Assembly (NCBI GenBank): GCA_020633955.1 | Contig: JACKCP010000010.1 | Location: 1 to 64,000 of the forward strand | Origin: Desulfobacteraceae bacterium | Lineage (GTDB): Bacteria; Desulfobacterota; Desulfobacteria; Desulfobacterales; JACKCP01 | Direction of reading: 5' to 3' | DNA length: 64,000 nucleotides | Part shown: in pieces, positions 16,826 to 25,524 of the stretch | Layout of the letters: each line of letters begins with the position of its first letter | Numbering within the stretch: position 1 is the first letter of the stretch | Position numbers and translations under genes: made by a program | The notes under the pieces: generated by a model | What the model saw: only the letters and a program-made list of their open reading frames with translations | Databases searched by the model: none | What the model was told of the DNA's origin: nothing

Positions 16826-19168
16826 TTAATTGGTTTCTATGTAGTTTTTCATTTTTTCATTAAACATCATATTTTCCTGTTCTGAATGAAAAAATGAAAA
16901 TCTTCCTATTGTTCTCTGGAGATTGAATACCGCAGACAAAAAGTCGTATACTGAATTCATATGACTTAAGTCCGCACTTAAAGACTCATTTTGTGCATTT
17001 ACAAGTTCAGTCACAGAGACTTTACCCCTTGCATAGAGATCCTGAACAAGAACAAGGCTTTTTTTTGCATAATCGGCTGATGTTTCAGAGGCTTCAAGGT
17101 TCATTATTTTATTGAGAAGATCAAGGATAGATGACCTCACATTTATCTCTATGGTTTTTGAAAGGTTTTTTATCTCGGTTTCAATTTTTTCAATATTAAT
17201 TTCAGTCTTTTTCCTGTTCAGGTTTATTTTTCCCTTTGAATAAAGAGGCCAGGAAAGATTCAGTGCAATAGTCCATTCATTGTCTTCCGGATCTGCACCT
17301 TTAACATCTGAGCCTTCTCCGCTTCTGTCAAAAATATGTGAAGCCTCTCCTGCAACCGTTGCAACAGGAATAAACCTTTCTCTTCTGTATCTCTTAAGCT
17401 CCCTTGAATATGCTTTGTAAAGAAAATCCAGCTGTTTTAATTCAGGAGAGTTTTCAAGAGACTCCTTTACAAGAAAATCGGAAAACTTCCTGAATGTTGC
17501 AGGATTGTTTATATATTCATAATATTTTTTTGATTTATAATTTCTGAAAAGCTCGCCTTCAAGAGATTCGTCCACCAGACTGGTTTTTTCTCTGAAGGGC
17601 CTGTCAAGAATTTTATTCAGATTCAAGACCTGAAGCCTGTGGCTGTTTGAGGCCTCAAAAAGATCCTTTGCAGCGGTGGCAACCGAACTTTTCCATCTGT
17701 AAACATCTGATTTGCCGGAATATCCTGCAATTTCTCTTTGTTCTGAAATTGAAAGATGCTTTTTGGTAAGATCGAGATTGTCTTTCCTGATTTTTTCTAT
17801 GGTTTTTGCCTTTAATACATTGAAGTATGCTGTTGTTGCCTGGTTGATTATGTCGAGTTTTTTTGCTTCCTGAGCTTTTTTCTGAGCTTCAAGATAGTTT
17901 CTGTTAACTTCCTTTACCGAGCTTGACGGTTCCGAATAAAGAAGCTGTTCCAGTCTTACGGATGCTGCAGCCGTTCTTTCTGCCGCTGTTCCCATAGAAT
18001 TTTCAGCTCTTTTTTTGTCTATGACAGTTTCTCCTGCATTGAGACTCAGGGAAGGGAAATATTCAGACTTTGAAAGTCTGTAGTCCTGATTTGAAATATC
18101 TGTTTCAAGGGTTGATATTTTTAGATCAAGGTTATTAATGAGAGCCTGTCTGACAATATCTTCAAGGCCAAGCATCTCACGGGGGTCAATAGTCTGTTTA
18201 TCTATTATTTCAGCATCTGAAAGGACTGAAAAGGAAGGAGAAAAACCCTGTTTTGAAGCAGCCTGAATATTTATTGCAAATTTTTTCTCAAGCTCCATTT
18301 TGACAGGGAGATCTGACATTTTTTTTCCCTGGGTATAAGATTCAATATTAAGGGCTATTCTTCTGACTGTTTTTATGAGGTTTTCCTCAGGATACAAAGC
18401 TGCAACTGCGCCAGAGTTTATATCTGATTTTGAAGAGCCGAAAACTGTAACTCCAAGATTTGAAAGAGAATTTACAAGATTTTTCTTTTCATGACCAAAT
18501 CTTCCGAAATATCCAAGATAAACACTGTCATAACCTGATATATTTTTTAAAGCATCGTTTATGCCCGAATTAAGGGGAATAATTTCAATTTCTGTTCCAA
18601 AGGACCGTGCAGATTTTTTAAGGGGCTCAATATTTTTTAAAACAGAATCAACAATTTCATTTTCTGCTATAAGTGCAATTTTTTTAAACGGATAAACCCT
18701 GTGAAAGGTTTTTATGTCACCTTCAAGATCCTGATTATAAAGAATATATGTGAAATTATTTACTCCTGATTTATTGTCTTTTGAAACAGGAAGACCCTGG
18801 ATAAGAGGATCAATTATTCCAACTGCCATTACTGGCTTTTCAAAATTTTTTTGCGAAGAAACAACAGCACTTGAAAGAACGCCTATGCTTATAATGAAAT
18901 TTATTTCCCTGGTGTTTATGAGAAACTGATAGTTTTCCTCTGCCTTTGCCAGACTCCAGTCTGAAGAAAGAATAAACTTTTCTTCAAATTCAATGGTGTC
19001 TGACAAAAGAGCTTTTACTTCTTTTTTCAGAGTGGTGATAAAAGGTTCTGACATTGTGCTCAGATCATCGGCAATGATTCCGGCTTTTATGGTATCAGGA
19101 GCCGTATATGAATTTTCTGCATGAAAAATAATGAGAAGTGTAAAAAGTAACGATATTGTTTTTTTCAT
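16826..19168 (-). CDS. TolC-family outer-membrane channel fused to an ABC-type substrate-binding domain
   Basis: A 780-residue exported protein, much longer than a normal TolC homologue (about 430-480). After a signal peptide (residues 1-22) comes a domain at about 25-325 with the features of the ABC_sub_bind family: FIISIGVLSSAV, VMAVGIIDPLIQGLP, a second Rossmann lobe with KIALIAENEIVDS and the closing MELEKKFAINIQAASKQGFSPS. From about residue 335 it is an outer-membrane efflux protein, with paired helical repeats (EDIVRQALINNLDLKISTLE, DLYARGKVSVTELVNAQNES). It is the first gene of the RND operon. The fusion could bring a solute sensor or capture domain to the channel; that role is inferred. 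There is no sign of a frameshift or join error. Confidence 0.85.
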   Translation of the reverse strand: MKKTISLLFTLLIIFHAENSYTAPDTIKAGIIADDLSTMSEPFITTLKKEVKALLSDTIEFEEKFILSSDWSLAKAEENYQFLINTREINFIISIGVLSSAVVSSQKNFEKPVMAVGIIDPLIQGLPVSKDNKSGVNNFTYILYNQDLEGDIKTFHRVYPFKKIALIAENEIVDSVLKNIEPLKKSARSFGTEIEIIPLNSGINDALKNISGYDSVYLGYFGRFGHEKKNLVNSLSNLGVTVFGSSKSDINSGAVAALYPEENLIKTVRRIALNIESYTQGKKMSDLPVKMELEKKFAINIQAASKQGFSPSFSVLSDAEIIDKQTIDPREMLGLEDIVRQALINNLDLKISTLETDISNQDYRLSKSEYFPSLSLNAGETVIDKKRAENSMGTAAERTAAASVRLEQLLYSEPSSSVKEVNRNYLEAQKKAQEAKKLDIINQATTAYFNVLKAKTIEKIRKDNLDLTKKHLSISEQREIAGYSGKSDVYRWKSSVATAAKDLFEASNSHRLQVLNLNKILDRPFREKTSLVDESLEGELFRNYKSKKYYEYINNPATFRKFSDFLVKESLENSPELKQLDFLYKAYSRELKRYRRERFIPVATVAGEASHIFDRSGEGSDVKGADPEDNEWTIALNLSWPLYSKGKINLNRKKTEINIEKIETEIKNLSKTIEINVRSSILDLLNKIMNLEASETSADYAKKSLVLVQDLYARGKVSVTELVNAQNESLSADLSHMNSVYDFLSAVFNLQRTIGRFSFFHSEQENMMFNEKMKNYIETN

Positions 19169-19339
19169 TTTTTTTCCTTAAAATACAGGTAATTAAACTT
19201 CAGAATTACTGAAATTTTTTCTGGTTATAAAAGCAGTGTTGTTTAAGGATATAAAAATAATCAGTAAAGATAAATATTGATTTTTTTAATATTAGGACAT
19301 TTTAAAGTAATAGTCACTTAATATTGACGGTTTTTTGTT

Positions 19340-19468
19340 TTAAATCTCTATTTTTTGATGAGAATAAACACTTTTTATTGTAGTTCTGATATGCTCCTTT
19401 AAGTCTTTATTTATTTCAAGGTCATCTTTTAAATAGACTCCATTCTGGCGTATAAGGTATGTTTCCTG
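19340..19468 (-). pseudogene. C-terminal remnant of an acyl/acetoacetyl-CoA synthetase
   Basis: An open minus-strand frame ends in TAA at 19342-19340. It reads VYLKDDLEINKDLKEHIRTT and then IKSVYS, which resembles the last 40 residues of acetoacetyl-CoA synthetase-type AMP-forming ligases (ELKKRIRxxIR...SPRH). No upstream part remains. It abuts the remnant on the other strand at 19465. The family call rests on a short stretch. Confidence 0.4.
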
Positions 19469-19572
19469 AGGTTCCCCCAAGAGTGGAATATTGCTTGACT
19501 GAAAAAGGAAAAACTCTTGAGGAAGTAATGGAAAAAATGAAAGACTGGGGAGAAAAGTATTCTCACCTGTGA
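19465..19572 (+). pseudogene. C-terminal remnant of an HxlR-family regulator
   Basis: Thirty-five codons ending in TGA at 19570-19572 read PEVPPRVEYCLTEKGKTLEE, then VMEKMKDWGEKYSHL. This is the hallmark tail of the winged-helix domain of HxlR regulators (PEVPPRVEYxLTxxG...WG). The DNA-binding helices are absent and upstream frames are closed. Together with the fragment at 19340 it marks a site where two genes have been lost. Confidence 0.65.
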
Positions 19573-19774
19573 GTTAATCTTTTGTTTTTGGGTAGTTTTT
19601 AGTACCAGTGTTTTCTCATTAATATCTCTTGATGATAATCGATAGTTTGGCATAAAATTTTCATTGTCACTTTTCCTGAATTTTTTGTAATATATACAGC
19701 ATTTATATTCTAAATAATAATTATACCTGATTATTAGAGTTCAATTCATGGCTGAAATTTTAAAGGAGTTCTCT

Positions 19775-21811
19775 ATGTCGATTAGAGCAAAACTAAGTTT
19801 GTGCCTTGTTGTGATTGTGCTTTTGACATCTTTATCTGTTTTGTTTTTAAGTATTTATTCGGTTAAGAACGAAATGAGGAAAATTACTGAGAAAAAACTT
19901 TCAGATATTTTGAACACAGCAGTTGCCTTTGTGGAAAAAGAAAAGCCAGGCATTGAAGATTTGCGCGATGTTTTTGATAAACAAATAATAATTGGAGAAA
20001 AAGGATTCCTTTTTGCCGTTGATTTAAAAGGCGAAATGATTGTCCATAAAAAGGTTCAGGGTAAAAACTGGATTAACCAGCCCCATATCAGATATATTGT
20101 TGAAAATAAAAATGGTTATTACAGGTACATCTCTCCTAAAACAGGCACATGGAAGGCAGCTGTATTTAAATATTCCAGTGCAATAGATGCAATCATTGTT
20201 GCATCGGGTTTTGAAAATGATGATCTGCTTGCGCCTTTGCACAGGATGATAAAAAGCAGTATTTATTTTGTCATTCCATTGGGAGTAGTGCTCATAACCG
20301 TATTTATAGTCCTTATAAATTTTATAATTGTTAAGCCCCTTGAAATACTGGCTTTTAATATGGAAGAAATTGCATCAGGTGAGGGTGATCTTACCAAAAG
20401 AATCGGCCTTGACCGTAAAGATGAGGTTGGAAGAGTTGTGAAATGGCTTAATACATTTTTAGGAATAAGTAACGGCATAATTGTAAATATCGGAAGCAAG
20501 GCTGTTGAAGTAAGCACTTCTTCAGACCGTCTTCTGGAAATTTCTAAAGAGCTTGAATCAAACGCTGCAAGCCTTTCTGAAAACACGGATGAAGTTCTTG
20601 AGTTTTCTGAAAATGTTCAAAGAAATCTTGAAGCTGTTTCATGTTCGAGTTCAGAAGTATCCGAGTATGTTAAAACTGTTTCAAATTCTGCTGTAGAAAT
20701 GGAATCGACTTTCAGTGAAATAATTGAAAGCAGTTCAAAGGCAGGCAAAGCTTCTGAAAGTGCATCTGTTCAGGCTGAAACGGCATCAAAAAGGGTTGGA
20801 AATCTTGCAAAGGCTGCACAGGAAATCACAAAAGTTACTGATGTGATAAATGACATTGCAGGTCAGACAGGTCTTCTGGCTTTGAATGCAGCAATTGAAG
20901 CATCAAGGGCCGGTGAGGCAGGAAAAGGGTTTGCTGTGGTTGCTGACGAAATAAAGAAGCTTGCTGCAAAAACATCTGAATCCACACTTGAAATCAATGA
21001 TAAAATAGAAGAAATTCAGGCATCGACCAATACGACAATTGATGATGTCAAAAAAATATCAGCTGCAGTATATGAACTGAATGAGTTTGTCCTTTCAATT
21101 ATTCAATCAATAAAACTTCTTTCAGGAAAAGCTTCGGATGTTGCAGGAAATATTGATAACGCATCCTCCATATTGGTGGAACTCAGTTCAAAGGCTGGGA
21201 AAAGTTCGGATGTTTCAATGCAAAGCGCAAAAAAATTATCAGAGGTAAATCTTATTGCAGAAGATATTTCATCCAAGAGTTCCTTTATGAATGAAAGTGC
21301 ATTGAAGCTTCAGAAGCTTTCCCATGATCTTAAAAAAATGATCAGTGTATTTAAGGTTTCATATAAAGGGGAATCAGCTGATGCTGAAGAAGAAATAAAC
21401 GGTCTTATCAAATGGAACAATGACTTTGTTCTTGGCATAGAAGAAATTGATGGTCAGCATAAAAAGCTTGTTTCAATGGTAAACAGACTTGACAGTGCAA
21501 GAAAACTGAAAAAGAGCAGGGATGATATAGCAAAAATATTAAGCGACCTTGCAGATTATACTTTTTATCATTTCAGCAGGGAAGAAAGTCTGTTTGAGAA
21601 ATATAATTACTCAGATAAGGAAAACCACAAACGGATACACAAAAACCTTGTATCAAAGGTCATAGATTTTAAAAACAGTTTTGAATCAGGGAATGCCGAT
21701 CTGACTTCAGATCTTATGGCCTTTCTTGAAGACTGGCTCAGAAATCACATAATGAAAACTGACAGGGCTTATGCCTCTTTTCTGTCCCGGAAAATGAAGG
21801 AAAAATCCTGA
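19775..21811 (+). CDS. Methyl-accepting chemotaxis protein with C-terminal hemerythrin domain
   Basis: A 678-residue chemoreceptor similar in layout to DcrH of Desulfovibrio. The start at 19775 has AAAGGAG six bases upstream, unlike the ATG at 19748. A membrane helix is followed by a single Cache-like sensor (about 35-165), a second helix, a HAMP region and the signalling hairpin with its tip DIAGQTGLLALNAAIEASRAGEAG. The last 125 residues are a bacteriohemerythrin domain with all seven di-iron ligands: H in GQHKK, H and E in YHFSREES, two H in NHKRIH, H in RNHI and D in KTD. Oxygen binding by the diiron site would tune swimming away from or toward oxygen. The reserved ligands mean that the domain is likely functional. 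Confidence 0.93.
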   Translation: MSIRAKLSLCLVVIVLLTSLSVLFLSIYSVKNEMRKITEKKLSDILNTAVAFVEKEKPGIEDLRDVFDKQIIIGEKGFLFAVDLKGEMIVHKKVQGKNWINQPHIRYIVENKNGYYRYISPKTGTWKAAVFKYSSAIDAIIVASGFENDDLLAPLHRMIKSSIYFVIPLGVVLITVFIVLINFIIVKPLEILAFNMEEIASGEGDLTKRIGLDRKDEVGRVVKWLNTFLGISNGIIVNIGSKAVEVSTSSDRLLEISKELESNAASLSENTDEVLEFSENVQRNLEAVSCSSSEVSEYVKTVSNSAVEMESTFSEIIESSSKAGKASESASVQAETASKRVGNLAKAAQEITKVTDVINDIAGQTGLLALNAAIEASRAGEAGKGFAVVADEIKKLAAKTSESTLEINDKIEEIQASTNTTIDDVKKISAAVYELNEFVLSIIQSIKLLSGKASDVAGNIDNASSILVELSSKAGKSSDVSMQSAKKLSEVNLIAEDISSKSSFMNESALKLQKLSHDLKKMISVFKVSYKGESADAEEEINGLIKWNNDFVLGIEEIDGQHKKLVSMVNRLDSARKLKKSRDDIAKILSDLADYTFYHFSREESLFEKYNYSDKENHKRIHKNLVSKVIDFKNSFESGNADLTSDLMAFLEDWLRNHIMKTDRAYASFLSRKMKEKS

Positions 21812-21874
21812 TCCGGGTATGATGTTTTTTTAATGTTACAGACTTGAAAATCTCTCAATTCAATTTCAGCCATA

Positions 21875-21920
21875 ATTTTGAAAATCCTGAAAAATTTTTC
21901 TGATTCAGGATTTTCAAAAT
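21875..21920. terminator. Bidirectional hairpin between convergent genes
   Basis: A perfect 17-base stem (21875-21891 with 21904-21920) around a 12-base loop lies between the chemoreceptor stop and the flavodoxin stop. T-rich sequence lies within the loop and arms on both strands. It probably ends both transcripts. Confidence 0.65.
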
Positions 21921-21933
21921 AGTTAAGTTATCT

Positions 21934-21973
21934 AGTGATTGTCCAAAAAGATGATTTTTCGTTCAGCCACTAT
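21934..21973 (-). repeat. Short 3'-end repeat, copy b
   Basis: Directly after the flavodoxin stop codon. On the minus strand it reads ATAGTGGCTGAACGAAAAAT, then CTTTTTGGACAATCACTAG. TAGTG at one end pairs with CACTA at the other. It is related to copies at 12603, 24655 and 62832. Confidence 0.45.
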
Positions 21974-22531
21974 TTATTTAATTGTATTTTTTAAAGACAG
22001 AAGAAGACCGGCTGTTTTTTCATAAACGGTTTTTAAGTCATGGGCATTCGGCCTTCCTTCAATATTTCCAAGTCTTCCCTGTATATTAAGCTGTTTTTTG
22101 TTTGCTGGAAAAAATTCTCCCGGAATATACCATTCATCGGCTATTGTTATTCCCATGTGGTCAAAGAGCTGTCCCATATATTTCACACCTGGCACAGCCT
22201 CTGCTTTTCCTGTATGAGGGCCGCCAAATGTTGCATACACGCATACAAATTTTCCCGGAACTCTTGGTGATCCGGGAAGAATCAGTCCTTTAACCCTTGC
22301 ATCTTCAAGCTGTGATTCAATCCATTTCATCATTTTTTTCCCTGGAAGCCAGGTATATATACCGCTTCCCATGAAGCATAAATCATAGCTTAAAAGATCA
22401 ATAATATCGGGTGATTCAGAAATATTTACCGAGTCAGTATTATATCCGTTGTCTTTGCAGGCCTTTTCAATTTCCTGTGCAATTTTTTTTGTGTTTCCGT
22501 TCAGTGATGAATAGATATTCAGAATTTTCAT
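21974..22531 (-). CDS. Flavodoxin-like protein
   Basis: A 185-residue soluble FMN-binding protein. The N-terminal loop SSLNGNTKKIAQEI matches the phosphate-binding loop of flavodoxins, although it has SLNGNT where TxTGNT is usual. The middle block LCFMGSGIYTWLPGKKMMKWI and VCVYATFGGPHTG are typical of the flavodoxin family that includes menaquinone-dependent protoporphyrinogen oxidase and related reductases. The partner is unknown. A single gene, convergent with the chemoreceptor, with a repeat element immediately upstream. Confidence 0.8.
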   Translation of the reverse strand: MKILNIYSSLNGNTKKIAQEIEKACKDNGYNTDSVNISESPDIIDLLSYDLCFMGSGIYTWLPGKKMMKWIESQLEDARVKGLILPGSPRVPGKFVCVYATFGGPHTGKAEAVPGVKYMGQLFDHMGITIADEWYIPGEFFPANKKQLNIQGRLGNIEGRPNAHDLKTVYEKTAGLLLSLKNTIK

Positions 22532-22550
22532 GTTTTTATCCTTAATTTAT

Positions 22551-22720
22551 TGTAACTATTCAGCTTAAAAACTGAGAAAAAGCCGTTTTGGCGACGGATG
22601 CTGTATTTTTTCTTAGCCGGTTTCAGGAGATAGTTTTTTTATCTCCTGCCTCGGAGCTTAAGCGAGAATGAGGCTCAGAAAGAATACAGCAGCCGCTCTA
22701 AATTTAACTGAACAGTTACA
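22551..22720 (+). repeat. Hairpin repeat family 1, copy B
   Basis: The best preserved copy, 170 bases. The ends TGTAACTATTCAG (22551-22563) and CTGAACAGTTACA (22708-22720) are inverted repeats matching at 12 of 13 positions. The interior folds on itself as in copy A. It occupies the whole gap between the methyltransferase stop and the flavodoxin start, so it probably carries or disturbs the flavodoxin promoter. Confidence 0.8.
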
Positions 22721-22732
22721 GTTTATTTAAAG

Positions 22733-23344
22733 TTATGCTCTGTATTGAAACAGACTCATATAGTTATACCCAAGATCAATTACATCCTTAATCAGTGAAA
22801 AACCAGCCTTAAAAAGCATTTCTTCTGTATCAGCTTCGGAAAGTCTCATCTGGACAGGAGGTCCAAAGGGCATTTCCTCTTTTTTGCAGTTGATAATTGC
22901 AAAAACTCCGGAAGGTTTGAGAATTCTTTTTACCTGGAAAAAAATATGATCGGAATATTTTTTTATAACCGGAATATGGAGAACTGTAACAAGAAGACAT
23001 AAATCTGCAGAATTGTCCTTAAAAGGATATTGATCCAGCGTAAGGTCAAACTGTTTTGGAATTATATTTTCAAACCCTGCTTCCTTTGCTCTTTTTTCAA
23101 TTTTTTCTTTAAGTTCCGGCCATTTGTCACAGGGATAAACAAGACCTGTTTCTCCTGCAAGCTCAGCTGCATGGAAACTGTAATCTCCGGCACCGCATCC
23201 AAGGTCTATGACTACTTCGCCTTTTTTTATGGAAAGATTTCCAAATACCAGTTCAGGGTCCTGCATTTCATAACTTGTCACCCCGTGTCTGTGATGCTTT
23301 CTGCATGTTTTTTCTTTTTCGTGATTTTCGCCTTTATAGCTCAT
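22733..23344 (-). CDS. Class I SAM-dependent methyltransferase
   Basis: A 203-residue methyltransferase. Motif I is VVIDLGCGAGDYSFHAAEL, followed by the acidic residue of motif II in YPCDKWPE and the post-motif DLCLLVTVLHI. The substrate cannot be told. GGAG precedes the ATG at a good distance. The N-terminal segment is His/Lys/Arg-rich (EKTCRKHHRHG), which could bind metal or nucleic acid. It is the last gene of the exporter operon, 14 bases after the beta-barrel gene. Confidence 0.85.
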   Translation of the reverse strand: MSYKGENHEKEKTCRKHHRHGVTSYEMQDPELVFGNLSIKKGEVVIDLGCGAGDYSFHAAELAGETGLVYPCDKWPELKEKIEKRAKEAGFENIIPKQFDLTLDQYPFKDNSADLCLLVTVLHIPVIKKYSDHIFFQVKRILKPSGVFAIINCKKEEMPFGPPVQMRLSEADTEEMLFKAGFSLIKDVIDLGYNYMSLFQYRA

Positions 23345-23358
23345 TGGTACTCCTTTAT

Positions 23359-24612
23359 TTAAAAATATGCTGACAGGGCAAAGTAAATATTGCTGTTTTT
23401 TTCAAACTGACCGAAAAAACTGGTGTTGTTTTTTCCGGCAAAAATATTTGCACCTGCTTCTGCAATAAGTGAATCTGAAATCTGATAACTTGTTTTAGGC
23501 CTGAAATATAAATCCTCATCAGAAGTTGAATAATAACCTGAAAATATAAGTTTAAGGTTCTGGTTCATCCAGGATCTGGTAACTGAAATTGTAACAAGTC
23601 TTCTGAAATGGTCCCTGATGTTTTGCGGTGGCATGTTTTCTTTATAATTTCCATAGCCGCAGAGCTGTTCAATATAGTACTGGACATTAATGTTCAAATC
23701 CGCAGCAGGATCAAAACTGAATCCTGCAAGATATCTCAGTTCTGAATTTTTTATTTCGGATTTATCTCCTGAAGAATCTTCCTTTGATAAATAATAAGAC
23801 ATCTCTAAATTCCCTATTCCAGGCCCAAGTCCTCCTCTAAGGCTCATTCCTATTGAATCCATTTTTGTAAAAATTTTTTTGCCTGTTTTATCTGTTGAGG
23901 AGGGTGATTTCCAGAAACCTGAATATCCGTAAAATGCAAGCTCATAATTATGTATGTTTTTATAGATTCTTAAGTGGATTTCATCATCATTGAAATAAGA
24001 ATCAGGTTTTACGCTTCCGGGATATTCATCTTTTCCTGCAAAGTCACCTTTATGCTCATCCCAGTAGGATAAATATGTTCCGTCAATAAACCTGTCAGAT
24101 CTGAACAAAGGATTGTATATGAAATCAATGCTGAAAAGATCTGTAAACAGGCCTATTTTTATTGAGTCTGAAGGTGCTTTGAGATACTGGTCGTCTCTTC
24201 CGATGAAAAAAGACTGCCAGTCCTTTGGAAAGAGATCGTTTAGAAAAACAAGATCCCCTGTACCCCAGGTCAGTATCTGTCTTCCAGCCTTGATGTCAAT
24301 ATTTTCAAATGGTCTTAAAAAGATCCATGCTTCTCTTGTTTTAAGTTCGGATTTGTTTTTAATATTGTCCATGCAGAAATCCGGTGTAAATTTAAACTCA
24401 AAGTTTTCAGGATAAAAAAATATTTCTCCCCTGAGCCTTAAATCTCCTGCTGATCTTGACTTGTGGGTTTCATCATCTGAAATCCTTAAACCTCCTCTGG
24501 CCTCAGCCATTCCGTGGAACTCCGAATGTGAGTATAGATAACTTTCTCCAAATAATGGAGAAGCTGTTAAAAGTAAGATTTTAAAAAGCAGCAGTTTTTT
24601 CAGATTTTTCAT
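23359..24612 (-). CDS. Outer-membrane beta-barrel protein of an RND-linked operon
   Basis: An exported barrel of about 417 residues. The start at 24612 gives MKNLKKLLLFKILLLTASPL, a good signal peptide; the open frame runs back to 24699 through a repeat element, and an ATG at 24636 is the alternative. The mature part alternates strands with many aromatic residues, contains IKAGRQILTWGTGDLVFLND near residue 110 and ends in Phe, a barrel terminus. GRQxxxWG is seen in DUF1302-like proteins that accompany MMPL exporters and LolA-like proteins. It likely forms the outer-membrane exit or receptor for the exported lipid; the substrate is unknown. Confidence 0.75.
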   Translation of the reverse strand: MKNLKKLLLFKILLLTASPLFGESYLYSHSEFHGMAEARGGLRISDDETHKSRSAGDLRLRGEIFFYPENFEFKFTPDFCMDNIKNKSELKTREAWIFLRPFENIDIKAGRQILTWGTGDLVFLNDLFPKDWQSFFIGRDDQYLKAPSDSIKIGLFTDLFSIDFIYNPLFRSDRFIDGTYLSYWDEHKGDFAGKDEYPGSVKPDSYFNDDEIHLRIYKNIHNYELAFYGYSGFWKSPSSTDKTGKKIFTKMDSIGMSLRGGLGPGIGNLEMSYYLSKEDSSGDKSEIKNSELRYLAGFSFDPAADLNINVQYYIEQLCGYGNYKENMPPQNIRDHFRRLVTISVTRSWMNQNLKLIFSGYYSTSDEDLYFRPKTSYQISDSLIAEAGANIFAGKNNTSFFGQFEKNSNIYFALSAYF

Positions 24613-24654
24613 TTCCTGTTTGTCCCTGTTATTCATCCAGACAATTAATTTTTT

Positions 24655-24698
24655 ATCTTCCCTGAACTGAACAAAAAATTCTTTTTTTCGGCCAATCA
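24655..24698 (-). repeat. Short 3'-end repeat, copy c
   Basis: Begins at the stop codon of the LolA-like gene. On the minus strand it reads ATAGTGATTGGCCGAAAAAA, then TTTTTTGTTCAGTTCAGGGA and AGATAAAA. It lies inside the operon, between the LolA-like gene and the barrel gene, so it is either a weak terminator or a processing site. Confidence 0.5.
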
Positions 24699-25520
24699 CT
24701 ATCTTAGAAGCATTTTTGGAGGTCTTCTGAGATATCTTTCAGAAAAATACTCATCTTTAATGCCTGAATTGTATTCAATATTTTCCAGTTTCATTTTGCT
24801 TGTGCTTCTGTTTTCAATATCTTGTGCAATGGAAAGGATAACGGTTGGATATGTTACTTCCATGCCGTTTTCAACCGAAATAAGGTTTTCAATTTTTTCA
24901 GCTTTTATTGTTCTGTAAAGTCTGCTGTTTTGTTTGAAATATTCAATTTTTAAGGGAATAAAAGTGTTTTTATCTATGTATGCATTGTAATATTCAAATT
25001 CTACTCTTTCAGGTTTTAAAGGTGTGCTTTTTATCAGATAATATTTGTCTGTTGTTTCAACAAGAGTATGAATGTCTTCCATGGGGTTTCGTCCTGAAAT
25101 ATCTTCATAAAGAAAGTCAGAGCCTGCAAAGCTTGTTCTTTTGTCGCTTGCAGCTATTCTTTTCACAAGGTCAAGGCCAGGCATGTAAAGCCATCTGTCA
25201 TCGTCTTGTTCAGGAACACCATGCTTTAAAACCATAAACACCATTTTTTTTATATCTGCAGGTCTTAGAAACAATACAAAGTATTTCTGAGCATCACTTC
25301 CGGGAACGTTTTTTCTCATCATATTAAGAACTCTTGATCTTTTTCTTCCAAGGGAATCTGTAATTTCAATGGAGATTTTCCCCTTTATATCTTTTCCCTG
25401 GTAAAGTGATGCATGGGTTGCTTTTTTTACGATTTCATCAGCTGTAAGTCCGGCTGAATAAGAAGCTGACGTAAAAATCAAAAGTATGAAAACTGCAATT
25501 GATAAAATTTCTTTTTTCAT
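24699..25520 (-). CDS. LolA-like outer-membrane lipoprotein-sorting protein
   Basis: A 273-residue periplasmic protein with a signal peptide (about 1-22, ending SYSA). The start of the mature part (LTADEIVKKATHASLYQGKD) and the central blocks WLYMPGLDLVKRIAASDKR and FLYEDISGRNP are characteristic of the LolA-like family that accompanies RND/MMPL lipid exporters. It should carry a hydrophobic molecule across the periplasm in an unclosed beta-barrel. It lies four bases after the exporter gene and before the barrel gene, completing an envelope export route. Confidence 0.88.
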   Translation of the reverse strand: MKKEILSIAVFILLIFTSASYSAGLTADEIVKKATHASLYQGKDIKGKISIEITDSLGRKRSRVLNMMRKNVPGSDAQKYFVLFLRPADIKKMVFMVLKHGVPEQDDDRWLYMPGLDLVKRIAASDKRTSFAGSDFLYEDISGRNPMEDIHTLVETTDKYYLIKSTPLKPERVEFEYYNAYIDKNTFIPLKIEYFKQNSRLYRTIKAEKIENLISVENGMEVTYPTVILSIAQDIENRSTSKMKLENIEYNSGIKDEYFSERYLRRPPKMLLR

Positions 25521-25524
25521 TTTT

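Noticed and set aside
19429..19653. A 74-codon minus-strand frame over the HxlR remnant
   Set aside because: The plus-strand frame there encodes a recognisable HxlR tail; the minus frame does not look like protein.
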